A model generated the notes under the pieces. It ran no database searches. It saw only the letters and a program-made list of their open reading frames with translations, and was not told where the DNA came from. DNA of 46,770 nt from Dysgonomonas sp. ZJ279 (GTDB lineage Bacteria; Bacteroidota; Bacteroidia; Bacteroidales; Dysgonomonadaceae), in the NCBI RefSeq assembly GCF_011039205.1, contig NZ_JAAKEL010000023.1, positions 1 through 46,770 of the forward strand, in the 5' to 3' direction. Position 1 is the stretch's first letter. Every line of letters starts with the position of its first letter. Made by a program: the position numbers and the translations under genes. Below are positions 24,852 through 33,419 of the stretch, in pieces.

Positions 24852-25694
24852 ATGAGAAATATGGATACCTTTATGTTTGTAAAAGCAACAATACAAGATT
24901 TAGATATGGTGCAACGTATCGTTTATAAGACAATACGTGCTATCTACCCAAAGTATTATCCGACCGAAGTTGTGGATTTCTTTCTAAACCATCATAGCGA
25001 GGATAACATATTGGCCGATCTGGTTAAAGGTAATACATTTCTTTTGGTGGAAGATGGGCAGTATATTGGAACAGGAAGTATTAAAGGGAATGAGATAAAC
25101 AGAGTATTTGTTTTACCCGAATTTCAGGGAAGAGGCTTCGGTTCGCAAATTATGACTATGCTCGAAGGCTATATAGCATCCCAATATAATGACATACATC
25201 TCGACTCTTCGCTTCCTGCATTTAATATGTATATAAAGCGGGGATATCAACCGATAGAATATCGTGAAGAACTTGTTTGCGATAAAGTGCTATGCTATCA
25301 GGTGATGAGAAAGGAGTGCCCGACAATTTCCGTATCGGATATAAATCTCAATAGTAGGGTATTCACTTCTATGACAAATACGGCTAATGGCGAAGTGTCG
25401 GGAGATACAGTATTCCATTATTATCAGCAAGGCGACGTAATCTGGGCTACATACTCGGGTGGTATGATAACGAGGGGTTTTCTGATCGGTAAATTTATCG
25501 ATAGCCGCAGGTTGAGTTTTTCTTATCAGCATATAAACGAAGATTGCGAAATTCGTATCGGTAAATGTGAAAGCCTTATAGAAATCCTTCCCGATGGCAG
25601 ATTACGATTGAACGAAAAATGGCAATGGCTCGATAGCGATCAATCATGTGGTGAATCAGTTGTAGAGGAAAAGGTGATCGTATCTCATCGATAA
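24852..25694 (+). CDS. GNAT acetyltransferase fused to an N-acetylglutamate synthase-like domain
   Basis: A 280-aa two-domain protein. Residues about 5-145 are a GNAT domain; the acetyl-CoA loop is VLPEFQGRGFGSQI. Residues about 165-275 resemble the small stand-alone proteins annotated N-acetylglutamate synthase in Bacteroidetes (NTANGEVSGDTVFHYYQQGD, GGMITRGFLIGKF, YQHINEDCEIRIGKCES, LRLNEKWQWL). That name is doubtful, as no arginine genes are near. ATG 24852 is chosen over a TTG just before it; ATG 24861 is also possible. Substrate unknown. Confidence 0.75.
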   Translation: MRNMDTFMFVKATIQDLDMVQRIVYKTIRAIYPKYYPTEVVDFFLNHHSEDNILADLVKGNTFLLVEDGQYIGTGSIKGNEINRVFVLPEFQGRGFGSQIMTMLEGYIASQYNDIHLDSSLPAFNMYIKRGYQPIEYREELVCDKVLCYQVMRKECPTISVSDINLNSRVFTSMTNTANGEVSGDTVFHYYQQGDVIWATYSGGMITRGFLIGKFIDSRRLSFSYQHINEDCEIRIGKCESLIEILPDGRLRLNEKWQWLDSDQSCGESVVEEKVIVSHR

Positions 25695-25709
25695 TTCAAT
25701 AAATAATAA

Positions 25710-25956
25710 TATCTTTGCATCAGTATTTATAAATAACTGTGCTTTGAGAACAATTCTCTTATATATTACTGCTTAATATTAGCCTTTAAAACTACAGGCT
25801 AATAATCTTTTTATCGGGGCGTTCGACTCTGATAAATTTTTCATTCTTATAACTTATTATCAGTTTACGGTTTCCTTCACGTAGGTAAGGTAATCGCTTA
25901 ACTGTCACCTAATCGTCTTCATCGATCATTGTCTATGATCGGAAGGTTCGATTGAT
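25710..25956 (+). promoter_or_regulatory. promoter and ~235-nt structured leader before the DUF1062 gene
   Basis: A TATCTTTG -7 box lies at 25710-25717. The leader that follows holds two hairpins: TATTAGCCT/AGGCTAATA near 25778-25803, followed by TCTTTTTAT like an attenuator, and GATCAT/ATGATC near 25923-25940, close to the ATG. A long structured leader is unusual in this window. No known riboswitch class is recognised. Confidence 0.4.
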
Positions 25957-26658
25957 ATGCATCGAATGCAAATGAAAAATTTCGCAAAGAATATTAAGCA
26001 GAATAATCCGGAGGGATTAACAAAAAATACAAAAACAGTCAGCCAATTCACGTGGGAGATAATACCCACAAGTACACCACTCTTTAAACGGAAATGCAGT
26101 AAGTGCAAAAGCAGCAATCTGTATTATAGCAGCGATAAGTTTCGGCTAAACTCACAAAAGAGGAGTATAGATGTGTGGTTAATTTATAAATGCGTGAAGT
26201 GCGACAATACGTGCAATATAACCATCCTGTCTCGTACCCGACCCGAGCTGATTGATAGGGAGTTATATCGGAAGTTCAGTGATAATGATGAAGAAACGGC
26301 GTGGATATACGCTTTCGATGCTGAGACTATAAGACGCAACAGCATGGAATTAGATTATAGCAATATTGAGTACGACATCGTTCGTGAGGATGTTACGCTG
26401 AAAGATATGATCGTGATGGACGTAGATTTAATCGAATTTGAAATTAAAGCGACTTTCAATCTTAACCTAAGGTTAACCCACGTTATCAGAAAGTGTTTCG
26501 ATATATCGTTAAATCAGTTAGAGAAAATGTTGGAAGCAGGTGTAATTACAGTCTTGCCTTTAGGCCCTGTCAAAAAGAGTAAAGTCAAAGACGGTATCAC
26601 TGTGATAATCCATCGTGAAAAACTAAAGAAATATTTGGAAAAAGAGGATGTAAAATGA
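25957..26658 (+). CDS. DUF1062 family zinc-ribbon protein
   Basis: A 233-aa protein. Residues about 45-90 hold a four-Cys zinc ribbon (KCSKCKSSN ... YKCVKCDNTCN) with the DUF1062 signature KFRLNSQKRSIDVWLIYKC. The later parts, SRTRPELI, LYRKFSDNDEETAWIYAFD, and the C-terminal LNLRLTHVIRKCFDISLNQLEKMLEAG (which looks like a small nucleic-acid-binding domain), also follow the family. Function is unknown for the family; RNA or DNA binding is a guess. The first of three in-frame ATGs (25957, 25966, 25972) is given. Confidence 0.8.
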   Translation: MHRMQMKNFAKNIKQNNPEGLTKNTKTVSQFTWEIIPTSTPLFKRKCSKCKSSNLYYSSDKFRLNSQKRSIDVWLIYKCVKCDNTCNITILSRTRPELIDRELYRKFSDNDEETAWIYAFDAETIRRNSMELDYSNIEYDIVREDVTLKDMIVMDVDLIEFEIKATFNLNLRLTHVIRKCFDISLNQLEKMLEAGVITVLPLGPVKKSKVKDGITVIIHREKLKKYLEKEDVK

Positions 26659-26708
26659 TTGTGAGGTATGAATGAGTAGTTATGAGTTGCCCTATCTTTC
26701 ACCCTCTC

Positions 26709-26900
26709 TGTCATCCCGATACGATAGCCCCACCTAACCTCCCCCAAGGGGAGGAATACAAAAAGGGTATATAGGAGCCCCTCCTTGGGAGGGGTTGGGG
26801 AGGCTAGAGAGATCCCTCACTACGTTTCGGGATGACAGAGACGAGTATTTAGTCCCCCTTGGGGGATTAGGGGGCTGCCTTGGGAGGGGTTGGGGAGGCT
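26709..26900. repeat. mosaic of A-type and B-type repeats
   Basis: A broken B arm (TGTCATCCCGATACGAT) at 26709-26725 leads into a full A module at 26726-26805. An inverted B arm follows at 26810-26837 (AGATCCCTCAC...GGGATGACA), and then a partial A copy at about 26852-26900. A TTATGAGTT lead-in lies at ~26679. The block fills the gap between DUF1062 and a convergent GNAT gene, ending 8 nt from that gene's stop codon. Confidence 0.85.
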
Positions 26901-26908
26901 ATCCTTCT

Positions 26909-27397
26909 CTACTTATATTTTGCATCTACAAGAACTACGGATGTTTCAACCTGTCTTTCGGGAATCTTCCAATACTTTTTCAGTAGCATATTTTTCTCTT
27001 CTTCTTCAACCAGCCTGAAACCGTTCTTCGTGTAAAAATCTATCGCCCACACAGCATCTTTCCATGTACCTATAAGTATCGGCTTCTCTTGGCTATCGAG
27101 TAAGTGGTTTAATAATTTTGTACCTATCCCCCCATTTCGGTTTCTTGTTCTCACATAAGCATGACGTATCAGTTTCACGTCGCCTTTGTTCTGTATTCCC
27201 ATTACGCCGACCATCTCATTGTTTTCCACATAACAACAAAAAGCAACGCCATCGGCTATTTGCTCTTTCAGTTCGTTCATTTCCATGTATGGCTGTTTCC
27301 ATCTATCGGGTGGTATTACATCTTGATATGCTATCGAGGCATCGTTTATTATTTCGTATATGATCTCTATTTCCGAGTCCAAGCATTTTCTTATCAT
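26909..27397 (-). CDS. GNAT family N-acetyltransferase
   Basis: A 162-aa single-domain acetyltransferase. Residues about 55-75 are the beta4 region (NEMVGVMGIQNKGDVKLIRHAYV). The acetyl-CoA loop is degenerate, RTRNRNGGIGTKLLNHL (about 84-100), and the C-terminal FYTKNGFRLVEEEEK segment is typical. Length and order are normal for a small-molecule acetyltransferase; substrate unknown. A TACTTTTG box lies about 84 nt upstream on the - strand (27488-27481). Confidence 0.8.
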   Translation of the reverse strand: MIRKCLDSEIEIIYEIINDASIAYQDVIPPDRWKQPYMEMNELKEQIADGVAFCCYVENNEMVGVMGIQNKGDVKLIRHAYVRTRNRNGGIGTKLLNHLLDSQEKPILIGTWKDAVWAIDFYTKNGFRLVEEEEKNMLLKKYWKIPERQVETSVVLVDAKYK

Positions 27398-27681
27398 GGC
27401 TATCTTTAGGTTGTTTGTGAAAAATCCTATTTGTTTTTTTTTAATAAGGGACGCAAGTTAAAATATAATTTGAAAACAGACAAAAGTATTTTTATTAGAA
27501 TGGAGATAAATATAATATTGGGGTATCCCGATATAGAGTAAACTATCTGTCAGACAGAACGTCAATAAGATATTTTTAGATATCGCCTCAACAACTCACA
27601 ACCAAACGATGTTATACTAAAGAAAAAACAGTATTTTTACAATCACATATTTAAATCAGAAACTGAGTTTTTCTGCTCATA

Positions 27682-27689
27682 TATTTTTG
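27682..27689 (+). promoter_or_regulatory. -7 promoter box directly before rel
   Basis: TATTTTTG, a TAnnTTTG match, ends 6 nt before the ATG at 27696. Transcription would start at or very near the start codon, implying a leaderless mRNA. The upstream gap 27398-27681 holds an 11-bp palindrome CTGTCAGACAG near 27549-27559 and no gene. Confidence 0.45.
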
Positions 27690-27695
27690 CACAGC

Positions 27696-29909
27696 ATGGA
27701 ACAGAAAGGATCCCCTATATATAACGACGATTTATTGGATTCGCCAAGGTTTAAGAAACTATTGGCAGGGTTGGAAGCCAATCTTTCGCCCAAAGAAATG
27801 CAAGATCTTCGCCCGGTTATCAAAAAATCGCTGGCAGACGGGATATACAATCGTGACGAAAAAATAGGTAGTGTTACAGACCTTACCATCAATACGATCT
27901 TTATTATGATTGAAGAACTGGGTCTTAAGAATGCAGCTATTTTGGCTATGGTTTTGTATCGTCCTGTTACTCATCATACAATTACGATAGAAGAAGTTGG
28001 TAAGACATTCGGTACAGATGTTGCCGAAATTGTAAAAGGACTGATGAAAGTGAATGCGCTTGATGCCAATCAGTCGGCTCTGGCATCAGAAAACTACATC
28101 AAACTACTTCTCTCCTTTGCCGAAGATATGCGTGTTATCCTGATCAAGATAGCAAGCCGCCTGTACCTGATGCGTACTGCCGAACAATACGAAGAACAGT
28201 TTCGCATGAAACTTATAATAGAGGTATGTTATCTCTATACACCTCTTGCCCATAAGTTGGGACTATATAAAATAAAGACCGAGTTCGAAGACTTATATCT
28301 GAAATATACAGATCGTGAGTCGTACGACTATATTTTGCAAAAGATTAGTGAAAGCAAAGCCGCCCGCGATAAATATATTGAAGAATTTATTGCTCCGATC
28401 GACGAGAAGCTAAAAGAAACAGGACTCAATTACGATATAAAAGGACGTGTGAAATCTATCTCGTCCATCAATAATAAACTTAAGAAACAGAAGATTGATT
28501 TCGAATCCATCTACGATCTGTTTGCAATACGTATCATTCTGACTTCTGATTTGGAGAAAGAAAAGGCCGAATGTTGGCAGATATACTCTATCGTCGCCGA
28601 CTTGTACACGCCCAATCCTAAAAGATTGAAAGACTGGTTGTCGATACCCAAAAGTAATGGTTATGAATCGCTTCATACCACAGTGATGGGGCCGCAGTCG
28701 CGCTGGGTAGAGGTGCAAATCCGTACCCGTCGTATGGACGAGATAGCCGAACGAGGGTTGGCTGCCCATTGGAAATACAAAGGTCTCAAAAGCCAATCGC
28801 GTGTAGATGATTGGTTGACAAATCTGCGTGAGATGCTCGAGAATAAGAGCATGGATACAAATGAAAAGCTCGAAGATTTCAAACTCGATTTGTACGACGA
28901 CGAGATATATGTTTTCACACCCAAAGGCGATTTGCACAAGCTGCCTCATGGAGCTACTATTCTCGATTTTGCTTTTTCCATTCATTCCCGCATAGGGTCG
29001 ACATGTGTATCGGGAAAAGTGAACGGAAAAAATGTTTCGATACGTCACAAGCTGAAAAATGGTGATCAGATAGAAATTGTAACTTCGCCTAACCAGACGC
29101 CTAAACAAGACTGGCTTAGTTTTGTATCTACCACAAAGGCTAAAAACAAGATTCGCCAAAGTCTCAAAGAAGAGTCGAACAAACAGGTCGAAATAGCCAA
29201 AGAGTTGCTCAAACGCCGTGTCAAAAATAAAAAGATAGAGATCAACGAATCTATCATGATGAGGCTTATTAAAAAACTCGGATTCAAAACCGTTACCGAC
29301 TTCTATGTTAAGATAGCCGATGAGACGCTCGATGTAAACAACATCATCGACCAGTACACCGAGATGGAGCGCAAGGAGAATGAGTTGCACGAAAAGCATG
29401 AATCTATCAGTGCCGAAAACTATGTTCCACAGATAACAGAAACAGAGAAAACTTCGTCTAAGAACGAAGAATTAGTAATAGACAATAATCTGACAGGAGT
29501 AGAATACAAACTGGCTAAATGCTGTAATCCGATTTATGGTGACGATATATTCGGCTTTGTATCTTCGCAAGGTATTAAGATACATCGCCAGAACTGCCCT
29601 AATGCTCACGACATGTTTACACGTTTTGGGTATCGGGTTATTCCGGCTCGCTGGTCGGGACGCTCGGGTTCTAATTACACGATTACGCTGAGGGTGATAG
29701 GACACGATGATATTGGTATTATCAATAATCTGACCTCTATTATTGCTAAAGAAAACGGAATCAGTATGCGTTCCATCAGTATCGATTCTAACGACGGCTT
29801 GTTTCAGGGGAATATATCCGTTACACTTAGCAATACAGATGCTCTGAACGGATTGATAAAGAAACTGAGAACAGTGAAAGGAGTAAAAGATATAAGTCGG
29901 TTGAGTTAA
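27696..29909 (+). CDS. RelA/SpoT homologue, (p)ppGpp synthetase with apparently dead hydrolase domain
   Basis: A 737-aa long RSH. The N-terminal HD domain (about residues 25-190) has lost its key residues: the expected LHDxxED reads LYRPVTH (Y88, R89), and the expected ADRLHNMRT reads ASRLYLMRT (Ser154 for Asp). The synthetase domain is intact: GRVKSISSINNKL, IYDLFAIRII, then RLKD (310-313) and PKSNGYESLHTTV. TGS (about 400-460), a Cys-containing region (LAKCCNPIYGDDIFG) and a C-terminal ACT domain (about 660-737) follow. It should make and not degrade (p)ppGpp. The ATG at 27696 is chosen over an upstream TTG. Confidence 0.9.
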   Translation: MEQKGSPIYNDDLLDSPRFKKLLAGLEANLSPKEMQDLRPVIKKSLADGIYNRDEKIGSVTDLTINTIFIMIEELGLKNAAILAMVLYRPVTHHTITIEEVGKTFGTDVAEIVKGLMKVNALDANQSALASENYIKLLLSFAEDMRVILIKIASRLYLMRTAEQYEEQFRMKLIIEVCYLYTPLAHKLGLYKIKTEFEDLYLKYTDRESYDYILQKISESKAARDKYIEEFIAPIDEKLKETGLNYDIKGRVKSISSINNKLKKQKIDFESIYDLFAIRIILTSDLEKEKAECWQIYSIVADLYTPNPKRLKDWLSIPKSNGYESLHTTVMGPQSRWVEVQIRTRRMDEIAERGLAAHWKYKGLKSQSRVDDWLTNLREMLENKSMDTNEKLEDFKLDLYDDEIYVFTPKGDLHKLPHGATILDFAFSIHSRIGSTCVSGKVNGKNVSIRHKLKNGDQIEIVTSPNQTPKQDWLSFVSTTKAKNKIRQSLKEESNKQVEIAKELLKRRVKNKKIEINESIMMRLIKKLGFKTVTDFYVKIADETLDVNNIIDQYTEMERKENELHEKHESISAENYVPQITETEKTSSKNEELVIDNNLTGVEYKLAKCCNPIYGDDIFGFVSSQGIKIHRQNCPNAHDMFTRFGYRVIPARWSGRSGSNYTITLRVIGHDDIGIINNLTSIIAKENGISMRSISIDSNDGLFQGNISVTLSNTDALNGLIKKLRTVKGVKDISRLS

Positions 29910-29940
29910 AATCAATTGACTTTTCTCTCAATATTCTGTT

Positions 29941-30200
29941 ATTCCGAACTGAAAGTCCCACCTAACCTCCCCCAAGGGGAGGAATGCAAAGAAGATGTTT
30001 GGAATAGTTATGAGTTATGAATGATAAGTTATGAGTTAATCACACTTTGTCATCCCGATACGCAGTGAGGGATCTGTTCTGAAATAAGCTAATAGCTATT
30101 GGTTGATAAACCCAAGAGACAATAGATCCCTCACTGCGTATCGGGATGACAAAGGCGAGCATTAAGCCCCTCCTTGGGATGGGTTGAGGAGGCTAAGCAG
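29941..30200. repeat. mosaic repeat block with a 104-bp B element
   Basis: A half A module lies at 29957-29982, a TTATGAGTTATGAATGATAA lead-in around 30007-30029, and a complete B element at 30048-30151. The B element's 28-bp ends, TGTCATCCCG...GAGGGATCT and the exact reverse complement, flank a 48-nt core. The opposite A arm follows at 30165-30194. It looks as if the B element has inserted between the arms of an A module. The gap 29910-30347 has no gene. Confidence 0.85.
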
Positions 30201-30347
30201 CGTGGAGGCTAAAGTGCTAAATAACCTTATTGCAAACTTAAAGTACCAGAAATATAACAAACGTTAAAAATGGTGGGCTACTTATGAAATCCTCACCTCG
30301 TTTGATTCTATATTGCAGGTAAAAGAAATAAACTAAAATTATATTTT

Positions 30348-32165
30348 ATGAAAACAAAGCTATTATGTGTCGCTACTCTGCTATTGGCAAGTGTTTCACA
30401 ACAAGTGTTTGCTCAGGACAAAAAGGTTGTGCCATCTAAATTGAATGAAGCAACAGTCTTTTTTCAAGGTGCAGAATTAAACCATTCGGCTACCTCGGCA
30501 CTGGCTAAAGGAGAGAATGAAATATGGATAGAAGGCTTAAGTCCTAATATAGATAAGAATAGTCTGAAAATCAAAACATCCAATGGTGCGATAATTTCTT
30601 CTTATGAGTATTCGGTAGATTATATGTCGGGCAATAAAGCCTTCAGTCCAATTGCCAAAAAACTGCAAGACTCGATCAGCATGTACAGGGAAAAGCTGAG
30701 CGCAGTTCAGACTGATATAACGATAAATGAAAATCTGAAAAACCTTTTGCAAAAGGGAACAGATAAAAATGTAGCCGGTTCGGACAAAGGCTTAGGTATA
30801 GACGAATTGGTGAAAACGATGGAGTATTACAAAACCAAATCGCTCGAACTTGAAAAAACACAAAAAGCGAATCAAAAAATAGAACAAGAAATAAAAGCTT
30901 CTATAAAAAGAGTTGAAACTCAATTCAATCAAGAGTCGCTTAAAAATAATAAAACATCGGGTGTTCTACGGCTTACTATCTCAGCGCCTGCTGCTATCTC
31001 TTCTAATTTTACTATCACCTACTATACATCTGCTGCGGCGTGGGTGCCATATTACGATATAAATATAGCATCGACCGACAAGCCGATTAAGATGATGATG
31101 AAATCGAAGGTTCGCCAAACTACCGGTCTCGACTGGGAAAAAGTGAAATTAACTCTATCTACCGCCACACCGAGCAATGGCAAAATTGCGCCTTTGTTTT
31201 CTGCATGGTTTCTCGAAAATATGCACTATGCGGTAGCTATGGGCAGTACGAAAAACAGGGCAATGCAAAATTCATATTCGTATGATATGCTGCCTGTTGC
31301 AGAGTTGAGCGCGATGAAGGTATCGAAAGATGATTACACACAAATGCCAAGCCAGCTTACACCACTCTATTATGTAGACGGTTCTCCGGTGGATGCCGAC
31401 TATTATAATTCTATCGATCCTGCGATGATAAAGAGCAGCGATTTTATAAACGGTGGTGTTGCAGTAGCTCAATATGGTGCGCAAGCAGCAGGTGGTGTAT
31501 ATGTAATGGCGCTCAAGAGCAGCATGGACGATTATGTTACTCAAGCCGATAACGATATGAGTAGTGTGTATAATATTGATATAGCTTATACAATCCCGGG
31601 CAATGGTAAAGAGCAAAGCATAGATCTGCAAACTAAAGAGACAAATGCCGACTATAAATATTATTCTGCTCCTAAATTAGACACAGAGACATATCTGTTG
31701 GCTGAAATATCCAATTGGGAAACACTCGGACTATTGAGCGGAAAAGCCAACATCACTTACGATGGTACTTATGTAGGTGAAACATTTATCAATGCTGCAT
31801 CTACCTTGTCTAAGCTTGCGCTTACTCTCGGAACCGAAAAACGAGTGGCTGTAAAACGTGAAAAAATGCAGGATTTCAGTAGCACTAAATTCTTGGGTAA
31901 TGATACTAGACAGATATTTACATACAAGATAACTGTTAAGAATAATCAGAATAAAACAATCAAGATGGTTGTAAAAGATCAGTACCCGATCTCTACTCAA
32001 AAGAATATAGAAGTAGAGCTTTTGAAAGAAACTACTGCATGGACTGCTAACAAAGAAGATGTTGGAGTTATCACTTGGGAAGAAGAATTTGCTGCCGGCG
32101 AGACAAAAGAATATATTATAAGTTACAGCGTCAAATACCCGAAAGGCAGTAACTTGAATCTGTAA
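30348..32165 (+). CDS. DUF4140/DUF4139 (MuiA-like) secreted protein with TonB-plug-like insert
   Basis: A 605-aa exported protein; signal peptide up to about residue 22 (VSQQVFAQ). A DUF4140 N-terminal domain (about 30-130; KLNEATVFFQGAELNHS), a coiled-coil (about 130-195) and a DUF4139 domain (about 205-600; YTSAAAWVPYYDINIA, KSKVRQTTGLDWEKVKLTLSTATP, ending GEETKEYIISYSVKYPKG-like) follow. At about 336-388 a segment reads PLYYVDGSPVDADY ... QYGAQAAGGVYVMALKS, much like the plug of SusC-type TonB receptors. The family is called mucoidy inhibitor MuiA; function is unproven. Confidence 0.8.
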   Translation: MKTKLLCVATLLLASVSQQVFAQDKKVVPSKLNEATVFFQGAELNHSATSALAKGENEIWIEGLSPNIDKNSLKIKTSNGAIISSYEYSVDYMSGNKAFSPIAKKLQDSISMYREKLSAVQTDITINENLKNLLQKGTDKNVAGSDKGLGIDELVKTMEYYKTKSLELEKTQKANQKIEQEIKASIKRVETQFNQESLKNNKTSGVLRLTISAPAAISSNFTITYYTSAAAWVPYYDINIASTDKPIKMMMKSKVRQTTGLDWEKVKLTLSTATPSNGKIAPLFSAWFLENMHYAVAMGSTKNRAMQNSYSYDMLPVAELSAMKVSKDDYTQMPSQLTPLYYVDGSPVDADYYNSIDPAMIKSSDFINGGVAVAQYGAQAAGGVYVMALKSSMDDYVTQADNDMSSVYNIDIAYTIPGNGKEQSIDLQTKETNADYKYYSAPKLDTETYLLAEISNWETLGLLSGKANITYDGTYVGETFINAASTLSKLALTLGTEKRVAVKREKMQDFSSTKFLGNDTRQIFTYKITVKNNQNKTIKMVVKDQYPISTQKNIEVELLKETTAWTANKEDVGVITWEEEFAAGETKEYIISYSVKYPKGSNLNL

Positions 32166-32220
32166 TTAATCTCCTAAAATATGAAAGACTGTAATACAAT
32201 TCTGTATTGCAGCCTTTTGT

Positions 32221-32301
32221 AGCCTCCCCAACCCCTCCCAAGGAGGGGCTCTTTGTATAGCCTCTTTGTATTCCTCCCCTTGGGGGAGGTTAGGAGGGGC
32301 T
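32221..32301. repeat. A-type GC-rich repeat (81 bp)
   Basis: A full A module: AGCCTCCCCAACCCCTCCC, then GGAGGGGCT, a TTTGTATAG...CTTTGTATT spacer, CCTCCCCTTGGGGGAGG, and GGAGGGGCT. A B-like tail, CGGAATGACAGAGAG, follows. It lies between convergent genes (MuiA-like and acetyltransferase). Confidence 0.85.
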
Positions 32302-32340
32302 CTCAGTTCGGAATGACAGAGAGAGTTACACATAGCGTAT

Positions 32341-32925
32341 TCATAACTTATATTTATTCTTATCCTCATCCGTTATCGTGCGGATTACTTTGCATGGATT
32401 GCCCACTGCCAAAACATTCGATGGAATGTCTTTTGTCACAACGCTTCCTGCACCTATAACCGTATTGTCGCCTATTGTTACACCGGGCAAAATAGTTACT
32501 GCTGCCCCTATCCATACATTGTTGCCGATGGTTACAGGGTAGGCATATTCCAATCCTTTGTTTCGCTGTTCCACATCTAAAGGATGCCCCGCAGTATAAA
32601 TACCTACATTGGGTGCAATAAAAACATTGTCGCCTATACAAACTTTTGCACCGTCGAGAATAACAAAATTCATATTGGCAAAAAAGTTTTCACCTATCTC
32701 TATATTAAAACCGTAATCGCAATAGAAAGGTGGTTCGAATATGAAATTTTCACCGGTCTTGCTCAATAGCTTTTTCAATAGCGTCTTTCTCTCATCCTGT
32801 TTAGACGGATGCAATAAGTTATATTCGTATAATAACACCTTTGCATTTTCCCGTTCCTTTATTATTTCCTTGTCGTAATTGGCATCGTAAAGTAATCCTT
32901 TTGCCGCTTTTTCTTTTTCAGTCAT
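32341..32925 (-). CDS. sugar O-acetyltransferase (maltose/galactoside acetyltransferase type)
   Basis: A 194-aa left-handed beta-helix acetyltransferase. The N-terminal Mac domain (about residues 1-58; KGLLYDANYDKEIIKERENAKVLLYEYN) precedes hexapeptide repeats. The catalytic His lies in TAGHPLD (near 114), and the closing run is NNVWIGAAVTILPGVTIGDNTVIGAGSVVTKDIPSNVLAVGNPCKVIR. It transfers acetyl from acetyl-CoA to a sugar hydroxyl. No operon partner; the sugar is unknown. Confidence 0.9.
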   Translation of the reverse strand: MTEKEKAAKGLLYDANYDKEIIKERENAKVLLYEYNLLHPSKQDERKTLLKKLLSKTGENFIFEPPFYCDYGFNIEIGENFFANMNFVILDGAKVCIGDNVFIAPNVGIYTAGHPLDVEQRNKGLEYAYPVTIGNNVWIGAAVTILPGVTIGDNTVIGAGSVVTKDIPSNVLAVGNPCKVIRTITDEDKNKYKL

Positions 32926-33029
32926 AATAGTGTTTTATTATTCTCTATTCCTCAAATGTGAGAGGCAAGGTACTAAAAATAGATATGTCTTAACGATGAG
33001 GTTTAGAAAAATTAGAGGATATATAAAAT

Positions 33030-33310
33030 AATTATGAATGATAAATTATGAGTTTATCCGTCTCTGTCATTCCGAAACTGAAACCCTCTTTGTCATCCCG
33101 AAACGTAGTGAGGGATCTATTATGAAATAGGCTGATAGCTAATAGCCATTGGCTGATAAACCCGAGAGACAACAGATCCCTCACTGCGTATCGGGATGAC
33201 AAAGACGGATAATAAATCCCTCTTGGGGATTAGGAGCCCCTCCTTGGGAGGGGTTGGGGAGGCTAGACAGATCCCTCACTATGTTTCGGGATGACAGAGG
33301 CAGATAGACT
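33030..33310. repeat. mosaic repeat block with a 111-bp B element
   Basis: A lead-in TTATGAATGATAAATTATGAG lies around 33033-33053. A complete B element spans 33091-33201, with 28-bp ends in inverted orientation; its 55-nt core resembles the core of the copy at 30048-30151. An A half follows at 33218-33264, then another inverted B arm at 33269-33296. The gap 32926-33419 has no gene. The ends of the two B elements differ at only a few bases. Confidence 0.85.
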
Positions 33311-33419
33311 CTAATCTAAAATTTATGCCTATCTATTTGCAACACTGTTACTAAAATTAAAAGAGGAGACAACTTTAATCTCAATTATTATTGTTTATTT
33401 TGCATCAAAATATAAAAAA

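Noticed and set aside
24852-25694. Calling this gene N-acetylglutamate synthase (argA)
   Set aside because: The likeness is only to small, loosely named Bacteroidetes proteins; no arginine pathway genes are adjacent.
28410-29399. A 329-codon open frame on the - strand
   Set aside because: It is antisense to the RelA/SpoT gene, whose domains are clear; the antisense translation has no recognisable domain.
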